A stretch of DNA of 64,000 nt, from NCBI GenBank assembly GCA_965196605.1, contig CBDAKK010000002.1, positions 1 to 64,000 of the forward strand, written 5' to 3'. A program made the translations under genes and the position numbers. Of this stretch, positions 52,179 through 61,766 are shown in pieces. The stretch's first letter is position 1. The number at the start of each line of letters is the position of its first letter. The stretch comes from CBDAKK01 sp965196605. GTDB taxonomy: Bacteria > Spirochaetota > Spirochaetia > WTKD01 > G963693115. The notes beneath the pieces are model-generated. The model was not told where the DNA came from. It saw nothing but the letters and a program-made list of their open reading frames with translations, and ran no database searches.

Positions 52179-52805
52179 TTAAAAGAAAAAAAGTTTTGTT
52201 GCTATACTGAAAATAAACACAAAAATTAGCCCTAAAACCCAACGCATAGTTTTGAAATGAGCTAAAAATAATTCGCAATTATTGGCAATTTCAGCCTTTA
52301 AAGCATCACGATTATTGGCAATTTCAACCTTTAAAGCATCACGATTATTAGCAATTTCAGCCTTTAAAGTATCATGATTATTGGCAATTTCAGCTCTTAG
52401 CTCCGTTTTTAGAGTTTTTATCTCTTCGCGATTATTAGCAATTTCAGCCTTTAAGGCATCATGATTATTGGCAATTTCAGCCTTTAAAGCATCACGATTA
52501 TTGGCAATTTCAGTCTTTAAAGCATCATGATTATTGGCAATTTCAGCTCTTAGCTCCGTTTTTAGAGTTTTTATCTCTTCGCGATTATTAGCAATTTCAG
52601 TCTTTAAAGCATCACGATTATTGGCAATTTCAGTCTTTAAAGCATCTGTGTTAAGTTCTGTTTCCTTTCTAAGAATGTCTATTTTGTTATTAAGAAGTTC
52701 GTATATGTATGTTTCTTTGACAGTAAAGGTATTGTCTATAGACTCTACTTTTTTTGTTCTTAGTGAGGGTTTCCTCGTTTTTGTAATAATAGAAGTAAGC
52801 GCCAT
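52179..52805 (-). CDS. Bdr-like repetitive coiled-coil membrane protein
   Basis: A 208-residue protein. The first 50 residues are unique; residues about 55-185 are 11-residue repeats of the form A-L-K-(T/A/V)-E-I-A-N-N-(R/H)-(D/E). Two longer insertions (E-I-K-T-L-K-T-E-L-R) give a higher-order unit. The C-terminus carries a single membrane segment (VLGLIFVFIFSIATKLFFF) near residues 190-208. This is the layout of Borrelia Bdr proteins: repeats, coiled coil and a C-terminal anchor. Repeat number probably varies. TATACT lies 6 nt before the ATG, with no ribosome binding site. Confidence 0.75.
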   Translation of the reverse strand: MALTSIITKTRKPSLRTKKVESIDNTFTVKETYIYELLNNKIDILRKETELNTDALKTEIANNRDALKTEIANNREEIKTLKTELRAEIANNHDALKTEIANNRDALKAEIANNHDALKAEIANNREEIKTLKTELRAEIANNHDTLKAEIANNRDALKVEIANNRDALKAEIANNCELFLAHFKTMRWVLGLIFVFIFSIATKLFFF

Positions 52806-52983
52806 GCTTTTAGTATATCATGGTTTTTCTATTAAAGCTTGTTACTATAATTTTTTAGACATGCTTCAAGAAAATTTGCAAACCTCTCCCCCTCTATCGC
52901 CATTGCTTCTTGAATCCACCCCGGTAATTCATTACTAGTTTGACCAAGTGTTTGAAAAGCTATACAATTATACGAAAGCAACG

Positions 52984-53055
<72 letters not shown>

Positions 53056-53091
53056 TAACGCAGTTTGTATTTTACAATAAGGAATTATGAC

Positions 53092-53463
53092 ATGGGCATG
53101 CGCGGTGAGTTGCATTCTGAAAAATTGTCTGTAGCAGATGGAAAAAGGATATACTTTTTCAATGTTAAGGAAAACCGTCATGGCGATAAGTTTATTGTTA
53201 TTGCAGAAAACGTTTTTAAGTTTGACGATAGGGTCAACAGGCAACAAATAGTAATATATCAAGAGCACCTTGACGATTTTCGCTACGCCTTAAACAAGGC
53301 GGTATCAGCACTAGGAAGTAAAACAGGGCATGCATCGCATGTAAAGCGATCACAAGATTTTGCAAGACCTGCCAAAAAAAACGATGGACATAAGCGCTAC
53401 CGCACGCAACCTACAGCTTCAAAGGTTACACACGACAAAGGCAAAAACCCTCAGCAGTCTTAA
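53092..53463 (+). CDS. PUR-domain nucleic-acid-binding protein (DUF3276, BpuR-like)
   Basis: A 123-residue protein. Residues about 1-75 match the bacterial PUR/DUF3276 domain (GELHSEKLSVADGKRIYFF, then GDKFIVIAENVFKF and RQQIVIYQEHLDDFRYALN). In Borrelia the related BpuR binds DNA and RNA and regulates genes. The C-terminal third is a basic, disordered tail (KRSQDFARPAKKNDGHKRYR) likely to bind nucleic acid. ATG 53092 has AAGGAA upstream; longer frames overlap the tRNA. It lies 36 bases after tRNA-Gly. Confidence 0.85.
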   Translation: MGMRGELHSEKLSVADGKRIYFFNVKENRHGDKFIVIAENVFKFDDRVNRQQIVIYQEHLDDFRYALNKAVSALGSKTGHASHVKRSQDFARPAKKNDGHKRYRTQPTASKVTHDKGKNPQQS

Positions 53464-53518
53464 AGTACATCAATAGCTCTTCAAACCACGGGGTGCAAAA
53501 TTGTACTTGCTTGCAATA

Positions 53519-54280
53519 TCATTGGCCATTTGTTTGTTGTATGAGCGCGGCAATTTTTGTGTAACCCCACGCGTGCGCAAGAAATGCCGCGTTCTTCCCT
53601 CTGCCGTTTACTGCATTCACGTCCGCGCCCGCTGCTAACAGGAGTTCTACAACTTCTAGAAAGCCTCTATCAGCTGCTATCATAAGCGCGCTCCAATCCT
53701 TAAAATTACCAACGTTGGGGTTGGCTCCTGCCGCTAGAAGCATACCTACTATTTTCACGGAGTTTCTAAACGCGGCTTCCATAAGTGGTGTTTGTGTATA
53801 CTTGTCTATGATGTTGGGGTTTGCCTTAGCCTGTAAAAGCAAGGCAACGCTTTCCTCGTCTTCTAGGTAGGCAGCGTGAGCAAGTGCGGTGCGTCCGCGC
53901 GCGTCTCGAATATTCACATCAGCGCCCGCCCCAATAAGCAAGGTAAGCATTTTGTGCCTGCCCATGTCAACCGCAACAATGAGAGCGCTTTGCTCCTTGT
54001 TGTTCCCCAGCGCGTTTACTTGCGCACCCGCTGCTAGTAGTACATGCGCGGACTTGGTGCTGCCCATTTCTGCTGCAACAATAAGCGGTGTTCTGTTAAA
54101 ATTGTCGCGCTCATTTGGTGAAGTGCCGCTTTTTAACAAGGCCGCAACGGTCTTTGCATCATCAAAGTACACCGCGTCTATAAGCGCAAAGACGTCTGCG
54201 TAAAAACTAAAATCCTTTGCTTCCGTCACGGCAAATGTGTACAAGACAACAATTGCAATAGTAAAGGCTTTCTTGCACAT
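53519..54280 (-). CDS. Secreted ankyrin-repeat protein
   Basis: A protein of about 253 residues with a signal peptide (MCKKAFTIAIVVLYTFAVTEA) and six ankyrin repeats of about 33 residues (for example NRTPLIVAAEMGSTKSAHVLLAAGAQVN and DWSALMIAADRGFLEVVELLLAAGADVN). Ankyrin proteins mediate protein-protein contacts; in host-associated bacteria some are secreted effectors, but this one is probably periplasmic. The start at 54280 is taken at the Met before the signal peptide; a longer frame reaches 54301. Confidence 0.85.
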   Translation of the reverse strand: MCKKAFTIAIVVLYTFAVTEAKDFSFYADVFALIDAVYFDDAKTVAALLKSGTSPNERDNFNRTPLIVAAEMGSTKSAHVLLAAGAQVNALGNNKEQSALIVAVDMGRHKMLTLLIGAGADVNIRDARGRTALAHAAYLEDEESVALLLQAKANPNIIDKYTQTPLMEAAFRNSVKIVGMLLAAGANPNVGNFKDWSALMIAADRGFLEVVELLLAAGADVNAVNGRGKNAAFLAHAWGYTKIAALIQQTNGQ

Positions 54281-54349
54281 GCTTCTTAAAGTAGACAACA
54301 CATAAACTGATTATCGGCGTTTTTCTTCAAAGCATGAGGAGAATATATA

Positions 54350-55468
54350 ATGATACAAGAAGCCATGTATGAAAATTACTTTGCAAATATAGGGCATTAC
54401 CTGTCGCACTTGCAGCGACTAACAAATGTTTTTCAATGCTGGGGCTACAGCCCAACCATGATACCCATGCTTGATGAGTACGAAGCCTACTCTTCACTCG
54501 ATGAGGCACTTGCAAAAGATGCCTTTCGCATAGTAGACCCTTCGGGCAATTTGCTTTTGCTACGTTCGGACACTACCTTGTTTTTAGCGCGTGCCATGAG
54601 TACGCATTTACGTGATGAAGCGCTGCCCTTGCGTTTGTATTATTCTAATAGCATTGTTTCACCATCGCGTGAGCTCCAAGAAATTGAACTTTTACAAACT
54701 GGCGTTGAGCTTATAGGCATAGAAAGTATCGCAGGTGATCTTGAAATCATATCGATATTAGCAACGGCGCTTGAGCAGTTGGAGGTGCCAGCGTTTCGTA
54801 TTTGTATTGGCTCTCGAAAAATAATAGACGCTCTTGTAGAGCATCACACGCTTCAGCACTCTGAGCGTGAACGCAAAGGAATTGCGGCAAAAATCTACCA
54901 TGCACTGGGGCAGCGCGAAAAAGGTGCACTGGTAGAATACGTGGGCGCGGCTTGTGCGTCTCTTTTGTTGCAAATAAACACGGCAACAGAAACCACTGAT
55001 TATTTACAACAGCTCATGCAATACATTCCTCGAGAGAGGAGAAACACTATTGAAGAGTATCAAAGCCTCATTAGTGGACTTGCAAGCGCCTTGGGCGAAG
55101 ATGCCATACGCGCCGACCTCTCGGAAGTTGGAAGGCATGAATACTATACGGGCACGGTTTTTAGCATTTATATGAGTGAACAACCTCGTGCCATTGCGCA
55201 AGGTGGGCGCTACGACAAGCTCCTGCAAAACTTTGGGGTGCAGGCATCTGCCATAGGTGGCACCATATTTCCGCACATGTTTTTTCAACACATCATACGC
55301 ACTGCCACCGCTGACGGCGCAAAGTCACTTACATCCCTTAGGCAAAGTCCCTTGGCCAGCTTTGACAAAAACCACGCTCCTCCCATGGTAGAGCTTGTGC
55401 AGTCCTTGCAGAAAGCGCGGGAGAAAAATACCCAAAATTACCATAACGACGATAAAGAGCAAAGGTAA
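54350..55468 (+). CDS. hisZ: ATP phosphoribosyltransferase regulatory subunit
   Basis: A 372-residue HisZ, a catalytically inactive paralogue of histidyl-tRNA synthetase that activates short-form HisG. It has the class II synthetase-like start and LLLLRSDTTLFLARAM (motif 2 region), ELIGIESIAGDLEIISILATALE and the AIAQGGRYDKLLQNFG block. It binds histidine for feedback control. AGGAGAA precedes ATG 54350. The short HisG is 68 bases downstream, as expected for the paired enzyme. Confidence 0.9.
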   Translation: MIQEAMYENYFANIGHYLSHLQRLTNVFQCWGYSPTMIPMLDEYEAYSSLDEALAKDAFRIVDPSGNLLLLRSDTTLFLARAMSTHLRDEALPLRLYYSNSIVSPSRELQEIELLQTGVELIGIESIAGDLEIISILATALEQLEVPAFRICIGSRKIIDALVEHHTLQHSERERKGIAAKIYHALGQREKGALVEYVGAACASLLLQINTATETTDYLQQLMQYIPRERRNTIEEYQSLISGLASALGEDAIRADLSEVGRHEYYTGTVFSIYMSEQPRAIAQGGRYDKLLQNFGVQASAIGGTIFPHMFFQHIIRTATADGAKSLTSLRQSPLASFDKNHAPPMVELVQSLQKAREKNTQNYHNDDKEQR

Positions 55469-55536
55469 TGCGCATCATGCGTGACATTGCTCATGAAGTT
55501 TTGCATGCTCCTTTATAATAATTAAAAGATACTGCC

Positions 55537-56157
55537 ATGAAAGAGAACGCGCCTATTACCATAGCCATTCCTAAAGGTCGCTTGTCACAGCGGGTTTTTT
55601 CGTACTTTGCCGCGCAAGGCATACCCTTTAATTACAATAAGCGGGCGCTCATAGTTGAAAACAAGGAGCACAACATAAAAGTGCTGCTTGTAAAAAACAT
55701 GGACTTAGCCGAATACGTACACGGCGGCATTGCACACATAGGCATTGTGGGTTCAGACGTGCTCTACGAAAGTGCACATTCTTTTTTTTCTTTGGGTACC
55801 TTTCCATTTGGCAGCACCAAAATATGCCTCATAACTACTGAACAAGCTACGCCCATAGACGCGCACACCAAAACCACGGTGGCCTCAAAGTACGTAAAGT
55901 ACACGCACTCATTTTTGCTCGCGCGCGGCATACATGCGTCCATCATTCCCCTGCACGGCTCGGTAGAACTTGCGCCCATGCTTGGTTTAGCACCTTACAT
56001 TGTAGACCTTGTGGAGACGGGACAAACTGTAAAAGAAAACGGGCTTGTTATTGCGGAAGAAATTGGTAGAACCAGCGTGCAGTGCATAGCAAACAAGGCA
56101 TTATATAAATTAAACTATCAAGTAATTGACTCGCTCATTCGAATATTAAAACTATGA
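55537..56157 (+). CDS. hisG: ATP phosphoribosyltransferase, short form
   Basis: A 206-residue HisG, first step of histidine synthesis. It has ITIAIPKGRLSQRVFSYF, GIAHIGIVGSDVLYE and the late IVDLVETGQTVKENGLVI phosphate-binding block. It lacks the regulatory C-terminal domain of the long form, so HisZ is required. It is followed by hisB with the stop overlapping the ATG (ATGA at 56154). A TATAAT about 17 nt before the ATG may add an internal promoter. Confidence 0.93.
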   Translation: MKENAPITIAIPKGRLSQRVFSYFAAQGIPFNYNKRALIVENKEHNIKVLLVKNMDLAEYVHGGIAHIGIVGSDVLYESAHSFFSLGTFPFGSTKICLITTEQATPIDAHTKTTVASKYVKYTHSFLLARGIHASIIPLHGSVELAPMLGLAPYIVDLVETGQTVKENGLVIAEEIGRTSVQCIANKALYKLNYQVIDSLIRILKL

Positions 56158-56771
56158 GCACCTCCACAAGCCCCGCGCCCATTTCGCGTAATAGGACCAC
56201 AAAAGAGACTGATATTTCAATATGCTTACGCTGCGGCGTAGATGCCCTGAAAGCTGAAGATAAAAATATAGAGGTGACAACGCCGGTGCCGTTTTTCTCT
56301 CACATGCTCACCGCCATGCTTTTTCATGGCTCATTTTCTGGGAGCGTGCAAGCGCAGGGTGATGTAGACGTTGACGCGCATCACCTTGTAGAAGATGTAG
56401 GCATAGTCATTGGCGACATACTTGCTGAGTATGCATTTGCCAAGCAGCCCATACGGCGCTTTGGGCATGCGCTAACTCCCATGGATGACGCGCTTGGAGA
56501 ATGCGCAGTGGACATGTGCAACAGGGCGTTTTTGCATTATGATGCGCAGTTTCCGCAAGCCTACGCAGGCACCTTTGACATGGCGCTTGGCAGGGAATTT
56601 TTTACTGCACTTGCACATAACGCGCGCATGAATTTGCACCTCATAGCACGGTACGGGCTTAACAGCCACCACATGCTTGAAGCCTTGTTCAAGTCCTGCG
56701 GGCGCGCGCTGCGCATAGCATTAGAAAGCACACAAGGCAATGACGTACAATCCACCAAAGGAGTATTATAA
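56154..56771 (+). CDS. hisB: Imidazoleglycerol-phosphate dehydratase
   Basis: A 205-residue monofunctional HisB, the sixth step of histidine synthesis. It shows PFFSHMLTAMLFHG, DVDAHHLVEDVGIVIG (metal-binding HHxxEDV) and ARYGLNSHHMLEALFKSCGRAL with the second HHxxE motif. It overlaps hisG by four bases. The remaining pathway genes (hisA, C, D, F, H, I) are not in this window. Confidence 0.93.
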   Translation: MSTSTSPAPISRNRTTKETDISICLRCGVDALKAEDKNIEVTTPVPFFSHMLTAMLFHGSFSGSVQAQGDVDVDAHHLVEDVGIVIGDILAEYAFAKQPIRRFGHALTPMDDALGECAVDMCNRAFLHYDAQFPQAYAGTFDMALGREFFTALAHNARMNLHLIARYGLNSHHMLEALFKSCGRALRIALESTQGNDVQSTKGVL

Positions 56772-57244
56772 TGGGCTTTCTTGACGCTTTGTTTTCTCGC
56801 AATAACGCTAAAACTACTGACAAAACGCGCAACAAGTCCAAGGGCAGCTTTGTCAAAACTGGCATTGCCAAGCCACAAGTGCGCAAATCATCTGCGCCCG
56901 GCGCCTTGCCTTTAAACGAAATGCAAAAGGCGCATTTGGTGAAAAAAGGCAATGCATTTTTAGAAGAAGGCAATACCACCATGGCGCATAAAATATTTGC
57001 AAGATTGAAAGTCTACGAGGGACTTATGCGCGTGAGCAAGGCCTACTACCAGCAGGGCAGAATGGCGGACGCACACGGCGCTGCACATGAAGCATGGGCG
57101 CATAGAGACCCGTCGCAAATGACAATATCCGTTTCGGGGGCACTACGTATGTGGCTACACCCCGATGAGCCAAACCCCGCGTACGCCCCACCAAGCGTGG
57201 AAGACAGACGCGCAATACTCAGAACCTATCAAAAACGCCTCTAG
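56771..57244 (+). CDS. Conserved hypothetical protein, unknown
   Basis: A 157-residue protein. A basic, disordered N-terminus is followed by a helical stretch with a TPR-like pair (KAHLVKKGNAFLEEGNTTMAHKIFARLK and VSKAYYQQGRMADAHGAAHEAW), and it ends in a short basic helix. It does not match a family I recognise. ATG 56771 overlaps hisB's stop, so it is translated from the his operon, but its role is unrelated as far as can be seen. About 160 bases separate it from ftsZ. Confidence 0.55.
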   Translation: MGFLDALFSRNNAKTTDKTRNKSKGSFVKTGIAKPQVRKSSAPGALPLNEMQKAHLVKKGNAFLEEGNTTMAHKIFARLKVYEGLMRVSKAYYQQGRMADAHGAAHEAWAHRDPSQMTISVSGALRMWLHPDEPNPAYAPPSVEDRRAILRTYQKRL

Positions 57245-57405
57245 CCTATGCTGTGCGCATGCGCTTGTTGAAATAAATTATGCAACAAAAACGCTAAGTA
57301 CACACGTACTCTGAAGTATAGAATTTCTTCTCTACAATATTGTCTAAACTATACAAAAAAAACTATACTAGTACATAGCTATTCAGTACTTCTGGGGAGG
57401 GGGAC

Positions 57406-58743
57406 ATGAAATTAAGTGGTATAGAAGATGTATCGCACAACCTATACATAGGTGAACATACAATAAACGGACAAAAAAAGAACATTATAGGGGCCGATAC
57501 CATATCGGTAAACCCTACACGCATTGCCGTATTTGGCGTAGGCGGTGGCGGTGTAAACGCCATTAATCACATGGTGCAATCAGGGATGGAAGGCGTGTCT
57601 TTGTACGCAGCAAACACAGATGTACAGACACTGCAAACCTCGCTTGCACAAAACGTTGTGCCCTTGGGGCAGAAAACCTGCCGCGGCTTGGGCGTTGGTG
57701 GCGACCCTATTCGGGGCGCGGAGTCCGCAAAGGAAATGCAAGGCATTTTGGAAGAAGTAATTCGTGGCTACGACATGGTCTTTTTTGCTTCTGGTTTTGG
57801 GGGAGGCACGGGCACGGGCGCCACGCCCATCATCGCAGACATAGCGCGTAATTGTGGCGTCTTGAGCGTTGGCGTTATCACCATGCCCTTTACGCATGAG
57901 GGCGAACAACGCATGAAGAATGCACAACAAGGCCTAGAAGACCTCGAAAGCATTGTTGATGCGCTCCTCGTAATTCCTAACGATAATATTTTAAGTAACG
58001 ACGTCGTGTCTCCCGACTTAAGCATTGACGAGAGTTTCACACTCATTAATAAAATACTCTCTAATGCGGTTTCTGCCATTACGGACATTATCACCATACC
58101 GGGGAAAATAAACATAGACTTTGCGGACATTGAGTCGTGCTTACGCGGTGCAGGCAGGGTGTCAATTGGCATAGGACATGCCGATGCTCACCAGGAAAGC
58201 GGCGGCAGTGCGCATCGCGCTACGGACATTGCCTTGAAAAACAAAATTATTGACAAAGAAAACAGCGCAACCTTGCAGACTGCCGAGAAAATTATTGTCA
58301 ACGTTGTTGCGGGACAGGCCGTGCCCGTACCCGAATTGCTGGTTGTACCAAACCTCATCATCGATAGAGTCAAAGGCACACAACCCATGCTAAAGTTTGG
58401 GTACCGCATAGAACCGAGTTGGAACAACGAAGTGCAAGTTACCATTATTGCTTCTTCACCCAACGCAGGGACTGCTACAAAAGACGTGTTTGCCTCCATG
58501 CACAGCATAGGCGAGAAGGCTCATAATACACACAAGGGCTTTAAAGAACCACAGGTACAAGAGGATGTTGCAGAATCTTTTATCGATGCACATGCCTTTT
58601 CTCGACTCTCAGGCATGAAGGCATCCGACAACAACGACGAAGATGCGCTGTCACAAATGCTCAACACCGAAGAGTTAAACGACCCCGCACTAGAGCGATT
58701 GGTTGGTTTGAGCGCCGGCGGAGGCATGCACTCCAAGTTTTAA
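57406..58743 (+). CDS. ftsZ: Cell division protein FtsZ
   Basis: A 445-residue FtsZ, the tubulin-like GTPase that forms the division ring. There is an unusual N-terminal extension of about 37 residues before IAVFGVGGGGVNAINHM. The tubulin signature GGGTGTGA lies at residues 132-139, and synergy loop residues (NIDFADIE) at about 245-252. It ends with a Gly-rich GLSAGGGMHSKF tail rather than the classical FtsA/ZipA-binding peptide. GAGGGGG precedes ATG 57406. It is upstream of a tyrosine recombinase gene. Confidence 0.95.
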   Translation: MKLSGIEDVSHNLYIGEHTINGQKKNIIGADTISVNPTRIAVFGVGGGGVNAINHMVQSGMEGVSLYAANTDVQTLQTSLAQNVVPLGQKTCRGLGVGGDPIRGAESAKEMQGILEEVIRGYDMVFFASGFGGGTGTGATPIIADIARNCGVLSVGVITMPFTHEGEQRMKNAQQGLEDLESIVDALLVIPNDNILSNDVVSPDLSIDESFTLINKILSNAVSAITDIITIPGKINIDFADIESCLRGAGRVSIGIGHADAHQESGGSAHRATDIALKNKIIDKENSATLQTAEKIIVNVVAGQAVPVPELLVVPNLIIDRVKGTQPMLKFGYRIEPSWNNEVQVTIIASSPNAGTATKDVFASMHSIGEKAHNTHKGFKEPQVQEDVAESFIDAHAFSRLSGMKASDNNDEDALSQMLNTEELNDPALERLVGLSAGGGMHSKF

Positions 58744-58786
58744 GGCTTGGCGCAATGCGGTGCCGCCCATAAGGCTGCAAAACACC

Positions 58787-59764
58787 ATGAAAGACAGCGC
58801 GCTCTACAATCAATGTATTGATTACCTCGTTGTTGAAAAGCGCAGGTTACCCGAAACAGTCAAAACATATGCAGACGAGCTGCGCCGCTTTTTTCTCTTT
58901 TGTGAGTCTGCAAAGACTACGCCGCTTTTGTGCAGCGCCACTCATTTACAAAGCTACCTTGTGCACAGAAGCATGGAATTTGGTGAGCGAGGCACCGAGC
59001 GTGATGCAAGCAACGCAAGGACGCGCGCACTCAGCCCCACGCCTCACAGTCAAGACAAGGCACTGAGCGGCAATACACTACGCAGAATTCTCTCCACACT
59101 GAGCACCTTTTACCGCTTCTGCATGCTAGAAAACCTGCGCAGCGACAACCCCATGGAACACATGACCCCACCAAAACATGAGCGCGCTGAACCCAATGTT
59201 TTGGAAGCGCAACAAGTCACTGCGCTTTTAGAAAGCATAGACACCTCGACCGCGCACGGGTTTAGGGACAGAACGTTGTTTGAACTTATGTATGCGTGCG
59301 GGCTGAGAATAAGCGAAGCAGTCTCTTTGAAGCTGCCTAATGTGTTGTTAGATGAAAGCTTGATACGAGTGGTGGGCAAGGGGAATAAGGAACGCATCAT
59401 CCCCATGGGTTCGCATGCCAAGCGATGGATGGGCGAGTACCTGGTGACGGCGCGCGTACACCTCATAAGACATGGAGTTGCGCATGATAACGCGGTCTTT
59501 CTCAGCATACGCGGTACCCAACTTTCACGCAAGAGCATATGGAAGAACTACAAAAAACTCCTTGCGGGCTTGTCACTACAGGCCAAGGTTCACACCCTGC
59601 GCCACTCCTTTGCAACGCATTTGCTCACTCAAGGCATGGACTTGCGCATGGTTCAAGAACTCCTAGGACATGCGGACTTGAGCACCACGCAAATATATAC
59701 GCATCTTGCCGATGATACCCTCATGAAGGCTCATGCAAAACATCACCCGCGCAGTAATACATAA
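58787..59764 (+). CDS. Tyrosine recombinase XerC/XerD-like
   Basis: A 325-residue site-specific recombinase. The SAM-like N-terminal DNA-binding domain is followed by the catalytic domain with ACGLRISEAVSL (Arg), HTLRHSFATHLL (His-x-x-Arg), LLGHADLSTTQIYTH (His/Trp position and nucleophile Tyr). The XerCD pair resolves chromosome dimers. ATG 58787 is taken over 58760 because it matches typical family starts. It is followed within 30 bases by dprA. Confidence 0.85.
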   Translation: MKDSALYNQCIDYLVVEKRRLPETVKTYADELRRFFLFCESAKTTPLLCSATHLQSYLVHRSMEFGERGTERDASNARTRALSPTPHSQDKALSGNTLRRILSTLSTFYRFCMLENLRSDNPMEHMTPPKHERAEPNVLEAQQVTALLESIDTSTAHGFRDRTLFELMYACGLRISEAVSLKLPNVLLDESLIRVVGKGNKERIIPMGSHAKRWMGEYLVTARVHLIRHGVAHDNAVFLSIRGTQLSRKSIWKNYKKLLAGLSLQAKVHTLRHSFATHLLTQGMDLRMVQELLGHADLSTTQIYTHLADDTLMKAHAKHHPRSNT

Positions 59765-59793
59765 GTAGTAACACACATTGTGTTGCGTTATGT

Positions 59794-60711
59794 ATGCACT
59801 TCGACAGTTCTCTTATGCTTGCCATGTTTTTATCTCGTATAAGCTTTTTAAAGCCTGCAGAGCGCTGCATGCTCATGCGGCGTGGCTATACGCTTTCAAA
59901 GCTGCAAGGCATGGACACCTGCGCTTTAGCACATGCACTAGGGCGCACCATACGGAGCACATGGTGGCAACCGCAAGTTATTATTGCGCAATTGTCGTGG
60001 CACATACATTGGCTTGAAAGCAGACAGGGGTGGGCTTGCCTCCTCAATGATGATGACTATCCACCCTTGCTTGCACAAATTGCCGACCCTCCAGTGGTAC
60101 TCTACGGGCGCGGGAATAAAGATGCACTGCGTGCGCCCTGCATAGGCATTGTGGGAACACGCAAGCCCAACAAACTCGGCGTACAAGCTGCGCATGATCT
60201 TGGAGCCTTGTGTGCCCATGAAGGTTATTCGGTTGTTTCAGGGCTTGCATATGGAATAGACATTGCCGCTCACAAGGGCGTCTTTGCTGCGCAAAGTACG
60301 CAAATTAGCGCCAAGTCCAAACCAAAACCTTCCGATACTACAAGTAACATAGGCAGTCCCATAGCCGTGCTTGGCACAGGCATAGACGCAATTTACCCGC
60401 GCCCGCACATTGCGTACGCACGGGACATACTTGCAGCCCAAGGCGCAATAATAAGTGAAATGCCACCCGCATCGCATGCCTTGGTGCAAAAGCACAGTTT
60501 TATAGGGCGCAATAGAATTATAAGCGGCATGAGCGACGCACTCATAGTGGTGCAATGCCCCGAAAAGTCCGGAGCACTGGCCACCGCTGAATTTGCACTG
60601 GATCAAGGGCGCACGGTGTGGGTACACAGCGCAGGGCTTGATGAAGGCTTTGAAGGCACGCAGTATTTGTACGCTTGCGGTGCACAATGCATAGACAGGT
60701 ACGCGTTTTAA
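59794..60711 (+). CDS. dprA: DNA processing protein DprA
   Basis: A 305-residue DprA, which protects incoming single-stranded DNA and loads RecA during natural transformation. It has the Rossmann-like core starting GIVGTRKPNKLGVQAAHDLG, SGLAYGIDIAAHKG, IAVLGTGIDAIYP, FIGRNRIISGMSDALIVVQ and SGALATAEFALDQGR. The N-terminal helical region is short. It sits between two tyrosine recombinases. Confidence 0.9.
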   Translation: MHFDSSLMLAMFLSRISFLKPAERCMLMRRGYTLSKLQGMDTCALAHALGRTIRSTWWQPQVIIAQLSWHIHWLESRQGWACLLNDDDYPPLLAQIADPPVVLYGRGNKDALRAPCIGIVGTRKPNKLGVQAAHDLGALCAHEGYSVVSGLAYGIDIAAHKGVFAAQSTQISAKSKPKPSDTTSNIGSPIAVLGTGIDAIYPRPHIAYARDILAAQGAIISEMPPASHALVQKHSFIGRNRIISGMSDALIVVQCPEKSGALATAEFALDQGRTVWVHSAGLDEGFEGTQYLYACGAQCIDRYAF

Positions 60712-60747
60712 ACTATGAAACTGCGCGGATGTAGAAGGTAGCAGACC

Positions 60748-61680
60748 ATGAAGAGTAAAGAACCCAATGCAGACTTAGAGCCACATGAACACGAAGAGTA
60801 CCTGCGTGCCTTTGTGGAAATGCTGACCCATGTGCTCAAGGCAAGTCCATGTACCATTCGCGCATACGAAACAGACTTGCAGGCCTTCTTTGCATGGCTT
60901 CATGAAAATAATCTTTCCCTTGCACAAGTTACCCACCGCCACATACGCAGTTACGTACGCCACAGGTCGACGAGTGGACTTACCAATACAACGCTTAACC
61001 GAAACATCTCGGCAATCAAACAGTTTTTCACCATGCTGGTACGCAGAGGCATATGCACGCAAAACCCAGTGGCGCTACTCCCTTCGTTTAAAAAGAACAC
61101 ACACATGCCAAACACCCTGAGCCTTGAGTCCATTAACGAACTTTTGAGCTTTGAGGTACATTCCTTTTTAGACTTACGAGACAAATGCCTCTTTGAATTT
61201 CTCTATGTTACAGGATGTCGCATATCAGAAGCCTTGAGCTTGGACGCCGTGGAGGTAGTAGGAAAGAAAGAGCTTTCTATAGTTGGAAAGGGACGTAAGA
61301 CACGCAAAGTGTTTTTTACGCCCTCGCTTAATGAGCTGGTAAAAAACTACTACGAGGCACGGGGACGCGCACTTATGCAAAAGGGCAAGGCGGAAGAAGC
61401 ACTTTTTATTAATGAAAAGGGGGGGCGACTGAGCTACAGCGGCGCAACGTGGCTGTTAGAAAAACGCCTCAAAGCATGCACAGCCTTTTCGGGCATACCC
61501 TCCATGTCCTTGCATGGCTTCCGCCATTCCTTTGCAACCCACCTGTTGGACAATGGACTTGATGTGCGCGTGGTACAAGGCCTGCTTGGACACGCAAGCA
61601 TTAACACAACACAAGTATACACGCATGTGAGCAGACAACAACTACTGGAAGCATACCAAAAAGCCCACCCGCGCGGGTAG
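60748..61680 (+). CDS. Tyrosine recombinase XerC/XerD-like, second
   Basis: A 310-residue paralogue of the recombinase two genes upstream. It has the N-terminal SAM-like domain and the catalytic VTGCRISEALSL, LHGFRHSFATHLLDNGL, LLGHASINTTQVYTHVS. The pair may act as XerC and XerD, or one may serve a mobile element. A palindrome CCCGCGCGGG with a T-run shortly after may act as a terminator at about 61.67-61.69 kb, but the stem is short. Confidence 0.88.
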   Translation: MKSKEPNADLEPHEHEEYLRAFVEMLTHVLKASPCTIRAYETDLQAFFAWLHENNLSLAQVTHRHIRSYVRHRSTSGLTNTTLNRNISAIKQFFTMLVRRGICTQNPVALLPSFKKNTHMPNTLSLESINELLSFEVHSFLDLRDKCLFEFLYVTGCRISEALSLDAVEVVGKKELSIVGKGRKTRKVFFTPSLNELVKNYYEARGRALMQKGKAEEALFINEKGGRLSYSGATWLLEKRLKACTAFSGIPSMSLHGFRHSFATHLLDNGLDVRVVQGLLGHASINTTQVYTHVSRQQLLEAYQKAHPRG

Positions 61681-61766
61681 ACTTTTTTATACCACTTGTC
61701 ACTTGACAACAAGCAGCTTGTTGCCTGTGCATTTATTACAATAACGATACAACAAAGAGGTACTTT

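Noticed and set aside
53092..53463. Direct control of the polypurine hairpins by the BpuR-like protein
   Set aside because: Only co-occurrence in the window supports it; no binding site rule can be derived from sequence.
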